Source of the DNA: an uncultured Bacilli bacterium | GTDB taxonomy: Bacteria > Bacillota_I > Bacilli_A > RFN20 > CAG-631 | Assembly: GCA_934201705.1 (NCBI GenBank) | Contig: CAKPXF010000011.1 | Coordinates: 1 to 64,000 of the forward strand | Direction: 5' to 3' | DNA: 64,000 nt | In this document: piece by piece, positions 60,646 to 64,000 of the stretch | How the letters are laid out: each line of letters opens with the position of its first letter | How positions within the stretch are numbered: position 1 is the first letter of the stretch | Notes under the pieces: generated by a model | What the model saw: the letters and a program-made list of their open reading frames with translations, nothing else | Told to the model about the DNA's origin: nothing | Databases searched by the model: none | Position numbers and translations under genes: made by a program

Positions 60646-62223
60646 TTATTTTCCATTTAAGGTTGAATAATCAAAATTAGGGTCATATCCATCATTCCAA
60701 TTAGATACATCAATATTTAAAGCATTAATCATATCTAAGCATCCTTGGCGTAATTCTTTATCATAATTTTTAAAGAATTTTTCATTGTTGTATTTATCAG
60801 CAATCCAGTATTGGAAATAGCGTGACATTTTTGATTGAGTTGCAACAGTTACACCAGTTGTCCAATTACAAGATGGAGTACGTGGAAAATCTCTTTTTAA
60901 ATATTCTACTACCTCTGATGGAATAATTGAATCATAAACAGCTCCTACATATTGACCAGCTTGTTCATCAACCATTTTATCAATGTTTTCTGGAACAGTT
61001 AGCCACATTAAAAATAATTTTGAGGCAAGAAGATGATCTTTTCCTTTTTGCTTGCTAGCAAGCTTTACGATATTAAATGATTCACAGATAGGTGGATTAT
61101 AAGCGCCTTGTTCCATTACATAATCTGAGGTATATTTTGATGTTTTAGAATTAGCTAAAGGAGTTGGGAAAATTCCATAATCAAACTTTCTTGCAGCATC
61201 AACATTTTCTTCATTTACACGCCACATACCATCTTCAACCATTCCAACCTTTCCTTCAGTCCAAAGAGGCTGATATTCAGTGCTTGCAGCTCCAGTTTGC
61301 AAAATATTTAAGTATTTATTTTTAACTTCTCTATATAAAGATAAAATGTTATCAATATTTTTACCTTGCCCATAAAATACCCCTTCATAAACAGCACGTA
61401 ATTGTTCGTTTTGTGTCATATAGCCATTATTATCATAATCCCATTGGTCAATTATTTTTTGAGCATATGTTGGACCAAGGGAGTATTGAATATCCCAAAC
61501 ATCAATATTTGGTGTGGCATTTAAAGACCAAGGGGCAACAGCAACGTAACCGGCTTCATTAATCTTATTACATACATTCTTAAATTCTTCCCAATCAGTA
61601 GGAACGCTTAAATTTAATTCTTCAAAAATTTCTTTATTATAATAATAAGCAGTAGCACTGCCTGGATAGCACATAACCGGAACTGCACAAATATTATTAG
61701 CAGCATCTGTTGTCATATCAGAAAGCCACATATATTCTGGAAATTGATCCTTCCAATGAATACTACCTCTTTTACCTTGCTCAATAAAAACATTTGGTTC
61801 TTCCATTATTTCATTTAAGTTTTCATACCAGCCTCTATCTGAATATTCAGAGCCATGCATCATTACAATATCTGGAGCATCATTTGAAGATATTTGAGTT
61901 GTCATCCACATTGCCCAATCTCCAAATGATTTTTTTGAATAAGCCCATTGGATAGTGACATTTGGAAACATTTTACAAAACTCATCAGCAATATCTTGAA
62001 TAGATCTAAAGACTGTTGGCTGTTGCTCTGTTGGTTCTGTATTTGTTGTTGGCATTAAGCCATTAAGATCAACAAGAAGGGTAATTGGCTTACCATCATT
62101 AATAACAATATTGCTTGCTGGTTTGTTTGAATTACCATCACTACTAATAACATTATCAATAGTACAACTTGACATTACAACAACAAGTGGCATTAATAAG
62201 TAATACAATTTTTTATTTTTCAT
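60646..62223 (-). CDS. ABC transporter sugar-binding lipoprotein (family 1)
   Basis: This extracellular solute-binding lipoprotein of 525 residues belongs to an oligosaccharide importer. The signal peptide ends at V-M-S-S-C with the lipidated Cys near residue 20, followed by a Ser/Asn-rich linker. The mature part shows the periplasmic-binding fold with S-S-N-D-A-P-D-I-V-M-M-H-G near 105 and Y-Y-Y-N-K-E-I-F near 185, typical of MalE/MsmE-like family 1 proteins. It is larger than most, which suggests a bulky ligand. ATG 62223 is set by AGAGGTG five bases upstream. It is the third gene after two permeases; no ATPase is present. Confidence 0.92.
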   Translation of the reverse strand: MKNKKLYYLLMPLVVVMSSCTIDNVISSDGNSNKPASNIVINDGKPITLLVDLNGLMPTTNTEPTEQQPTVFRSIQDIADEFCKMFPNVTIQWAYSKKSFGDWAMWMTTQISSNDAPDIVMMHGSEYSDRGWYENLNEIMEEPNVFIEQGKRGSIHWKDQFPEYMWLSDMTTDAANNICAVPVMCYPGSATAYYYNKEIFEELNLSVPTDWEEFKNVCNKINEAGYVAVAPWSLNATPNIDVWDIQYSLGPTYAQKIIDQWDYDNNGYMTQNEQLRAVYEGVFYGQGKNIDNILSLYREVKNKYLNILQTGAASTEYQPLWTEGKVGMVEDGMWRVNEENVDAARKFDYGIFPTPLANSKTSKYTSDYVMEQGAYNPPICESFNIVKLASKQKGKDHLLASKLFLMWLTVPENIDKMVDEQAGQYVGAVYDSIIPSEVVEYLKRDFPRTPSCNWTTGVTVATQSKMSRYFQYWIADKYNNEKFFKNYDKELRQGCLDMINALNIDVSNWNDGYDPNFDYSTLNGK

Positions 62224-62234
62224 ATTCACACCTC

Positions 62235-63074
62235 TTAAAACTTAATAGCAGAGCTATTTAAACCTTCAACATAATATTTATTTCCAAAAATAAATAAGAA
62301 TATCATTGGAATTGTTGATACTAAATAGCCTGAGAATAATAATGGATAGCTTCCAGCATTTCCTGATAAGAATTCTTTTTTAATAGCAGCGGCAATTGTA
62401 AGCTTTGACGTATCTGTTGGAATTGCAATCATTGGCCATAAATAATCATTCCAAACACCATTTAATTGCATAATAATTAATGTTAACAAAATAGGCATTG
62501 ATAAAGGTAAGCATATTTTAATAAAGCACATAAAATCATTAGCCCCATCAATACGAGCCGCTTCAAAAATACCCTCATCAATTGAAGCAAAGAAGCTTCT
62601 TAATAAAAATACAGCAAATACAGATCCACCAGTAATAATTGGTATAATTAAAATTGCATAAGTATTAGTACCAACAAGCTTTTTATAAAGCATAAAGCTT
62701 GGAACAAGAGTCATAATTGCTGGTATCATCATTAAGCCAATAACTAGCATAAATAATATTTGTTTACCTGGAAATTTCTTTCTAGCAAAGGCATATGCTG
62801 CAGGGCAGGATACTAATAATACACCGGCTGTTCCTAAAACACCAACAATCATTGTATTTAAAATATATCGATAAAGGCTTTTAATAGCTACAAAGAAATT
62901 TGTAAAATTTAAAGGTAAGGCTGGTAGCCATTTATTTACTTGGAATTGTGCGTTACTTTTAAAGGCTCCCCATATAGCAACTAATAAAGGATAAAACATT
63001 AAAGCAACAATAATCATCAAAACTAAATTAGCAAAAAATTGTCCAAAATGAATTTTTCTAGGCTTTTTAACCAT
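62235..63074 (-). CDS. ABC sugar transporter permease, MalG type
   Basis: This inner permease subunit has 279 residues and six predicted helices. The EAA loop that binds the ATPase reads E-A-A-R-I-D-G-A-N-D near residues 168-177, and the C-terminus ends in V-E-G-L-N-S-S-A-I-K-F, the usual form in MalG/LacG-like permeases. The start ATG 63074 lies two bases after the stop of the partner permease, with AAGGAG inside that gene. It works with the MalF-type subunit and the lipoprotein that follows. The sugar is unknown, with a rhamnose-containing oligosaccharide suggested by the GH78-like enzyme downstream. Confidence 0.93.
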   Translation of the reverse strand: MVKKPRKIHFGQFFANLVLMIIVALMFYPLLVAIWGAFKSNAQFQVNKWLPALPLNFTNFFVAIKSLYRYILNTMIVGVLGTAGVLLVSCPAAYAFARKKFPGKQILFMLVIGLMMIPAIMTLVPSFMLYKKLVGTNTYAILIIPIITGGSVFAVFLLRSFFASIDEGIFEAARIDGANDFMCFIKICLPLSMPILLTLIIMQLNGVWNDYLWPMIAIPTDTSKLTIAAAIKKEFLSGNAGSYPLLFSGYLVSTIPMIFLFIFGNKYYVEGLNSSAIKF

Positions 63075-63076
63075 TG

Positions 63077-63991
63077 CTATGCCATCTCCTTTCTTCTTCC
63101 AATTTTAAATGATAATAATGTTAGTCCCATAATAATTAAGAACAAGAATGTTCCAATAGCACTAGCAAATCCCATTCTTCCTGATTGGAAGGCTGCTTGA
63201 TACATATAATAGCCTGGAACCATTGTGTCATATCCAGGGCCACCATTAGTTAATAAGAATTGGACTGAATAATCTTGAATTAAGACAATCAAACCATTAA
63301 TTAAATAGAATTTTACTTGTCCTAGCATTTGCGGTAAATCAATATAGTAAATAATATGTCTAGTTGAAGCCCCATCAATTCTAGCGCTTTCTCTAGCTTC
63401 TGGTGATATAGAATTTAACCCTGATAAATAAATTAAAACATTTGTACCACTAACCCATGGAAAGCCCATAAAGATAATGGCTGCTATAACTGTCCTTGAA
63501 TCATTTAGCCAATCAATTGGTGAGCCACCAAAGAATTGCCATATTGAGCTTATTAAGCCATAATTTGGATCATAAATATAAGCCCAAATCAAGGTAGTTA
63601 CAACTCCTGGCGCTACCATTGGAATTAAAACTGCTAATCTATAAAATGATTTTAGCTTTTGTGATCTTATATTAAAAATTAATTCGGCCACTATTAAAGG
63701 GACTACTATACTAATTAAAAGCTTTGGTACCATAAGAATTATCATATTTAAACAAGCCGGCCAAAATACTTCTGTATCTGTTAAAAATTCTTTATAATTT
63801 AAAATTCCTATAAAGGTTGCTCTTCCATCATCCTTCCAATCAAAGAAGGAATGGTAAATACTACTAAAGGCTGGAAAATAAGAAAATAAAATCAAGAAGA
63901 AAAATAATGGGATTAAATAAAAATAAGCCGCACGATTTTTATGTATACTTTTGAAAATGTTTTTAATTTTATTTGTTTTCTTTTCTTTCAT
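63077..63991 (-). CDS. ABC sugar transporter permease, MalF/UgpA type
   Basis: This permease has 304 residues with six helices after a lysine-rich N-terminus. The EAA loop reads E-S-A-R-I-D-G-A-S near residues 200-208, and the membrane segments P-G-V-V-T-T-L-I-W and F-L-L-T-N-G-G-P are typical of MalF/UgpA-like subunits. The gene is complete: three codons upstream of ATG 63991 there is an in-frame TAG within the window, so no longer start exists. The ribosome site is not visible in the nine remaining bases. It is the first visible gene of the second importer; anything further upstream lies outside the window. Confidence 0.92.
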   Translation of the reverse strand: MKEKKTNKIKNIFKSIHKNRAAYFYLIPLFFFLILFSYFPAFSSIYHSFFDWKDDGRATFIGILNYKEFLTDTEVFWPACLNMIILMVPKLLISIVVPLIVAELIFNIRSQKLKSFYRLAVLIPMVAPGVVTTLIWAYIYDPNYGLISSIWQFFGGSPIDWLNDSRTVIAAIIFMGFPWVSGTNVLIYLSGLNSISPEARESARIDGASTRHIIYYIDLPQMLGQVKFYLINGLIVLIQDYSVQFLLTNGGPGYDTMVPGYYMYQAAFQSGRMGFASAIGTFLFLIIMGLTLLSFKIGRRKEMA

Positions 63992-64000
63992 ATACTACAA

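Noticed and set aside
1..64000. Genetic code 4 (TGA as tryptophan), considered because of low GC and Mollicutes-like content
   Set aside because: Conserved proteins use TGG only and contain no internal TGA. TGA ends the genes at 3957 and 56832 at sensible places.

Overview
The window is a contiguous piece of a low-GC bacterial chromosome, roughly 70% A+T. Tryptophan is read from TGG throughout, TGA closes at least two genes, and no internal TGA interrupts a conserved gene, so code 11 applies. A Bacillota F1Fo ATP synthase order, a SpoIIQ-like protein, two AraC regulators, LplB/LplC-type permeases, a bile salt hydrolase and an oleate hydratase suggest an animal-gut member of the Bacilli, from Erysipelotrichales, RF39 or a related uncultured lineage. 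The taxon is inferred from gene content, not from a marker gene.

Region 1 (1-21793) is one very long carbohydrate operon on the + strand. It encodes a solute-binding lipoprotein, a surface protein, a glycosidase-like lipoprotein, two permeases without an ATPase, a 1483-residue surface protein, a GH38 alpha-mannosidase and a second (alpha/alpha)6-type glycosidase. It continues with xylose isomerase, xylulokinase, a PfkB sugar kinase and a D-lyxose/D-mannose isomerase. Gaps are 0-48 bases, and it ends at a hairpin with perfect 21-bp arms that it shares with a convergent class II aldolase gene. The content points to extracellular capture and trimming of a mannose- and xylose-containing glycan, import, cytoplasmic hydrolysis, and entry as xylulose-5-P and fructose phosphates. 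Two 12-bp direct repeats 22 bp apart precede the operon.

Region 2 (22645-31446) holds a decayed surface-protein gene, an AraC regulator and a divergent operon for a GPH-type symporter with a long charged tail, a GH78 alpha-L-rhamnosidase and a domain-permuted GH3 glycosidase. A candidate CcpA (cre) site lies in the shared promoter region. This looks like a rhamnoside/glucoside system.

Region 3 (31500-40700) contains small regulatory and membrane proteins (DUF4177, LytTR, DUF3021), a NahK-like sugar kinase, an SGNH lipoprotein, an amidohydrolase and a large SF1 helicase-nuclease fusion.

Region 4 (40715-49603) is housekeeping: TsaC, RpiB, an AtpI-like protein, the ATP synthase operon atpBEFHAGDC, a DUF1146-like protein and a SpoIIQ-like degenerate M23 protein. 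The c subunit carries a two-carboxylate pattern typical of Na+-coupled rotors.

Region 5 (49732-57400) has a lipoprotein, RmuC, an MgtC-family protein, a bile salt hydrolase, tRNA-Cys and tRNA-Arg, oleate hydratase and a TetR regulator. Region 6 (57456-63991) is a second glycan locus on the - strand: two permeases, a binding lipoprotein, an AraC regulator and a GH78-like enzyme.

Across the window, eight copies of an unrecognised surface module with two tryptophans (16 residues apart in seven) and three C-terminal anchors built on Gly-Cys stand out as the least explained features.
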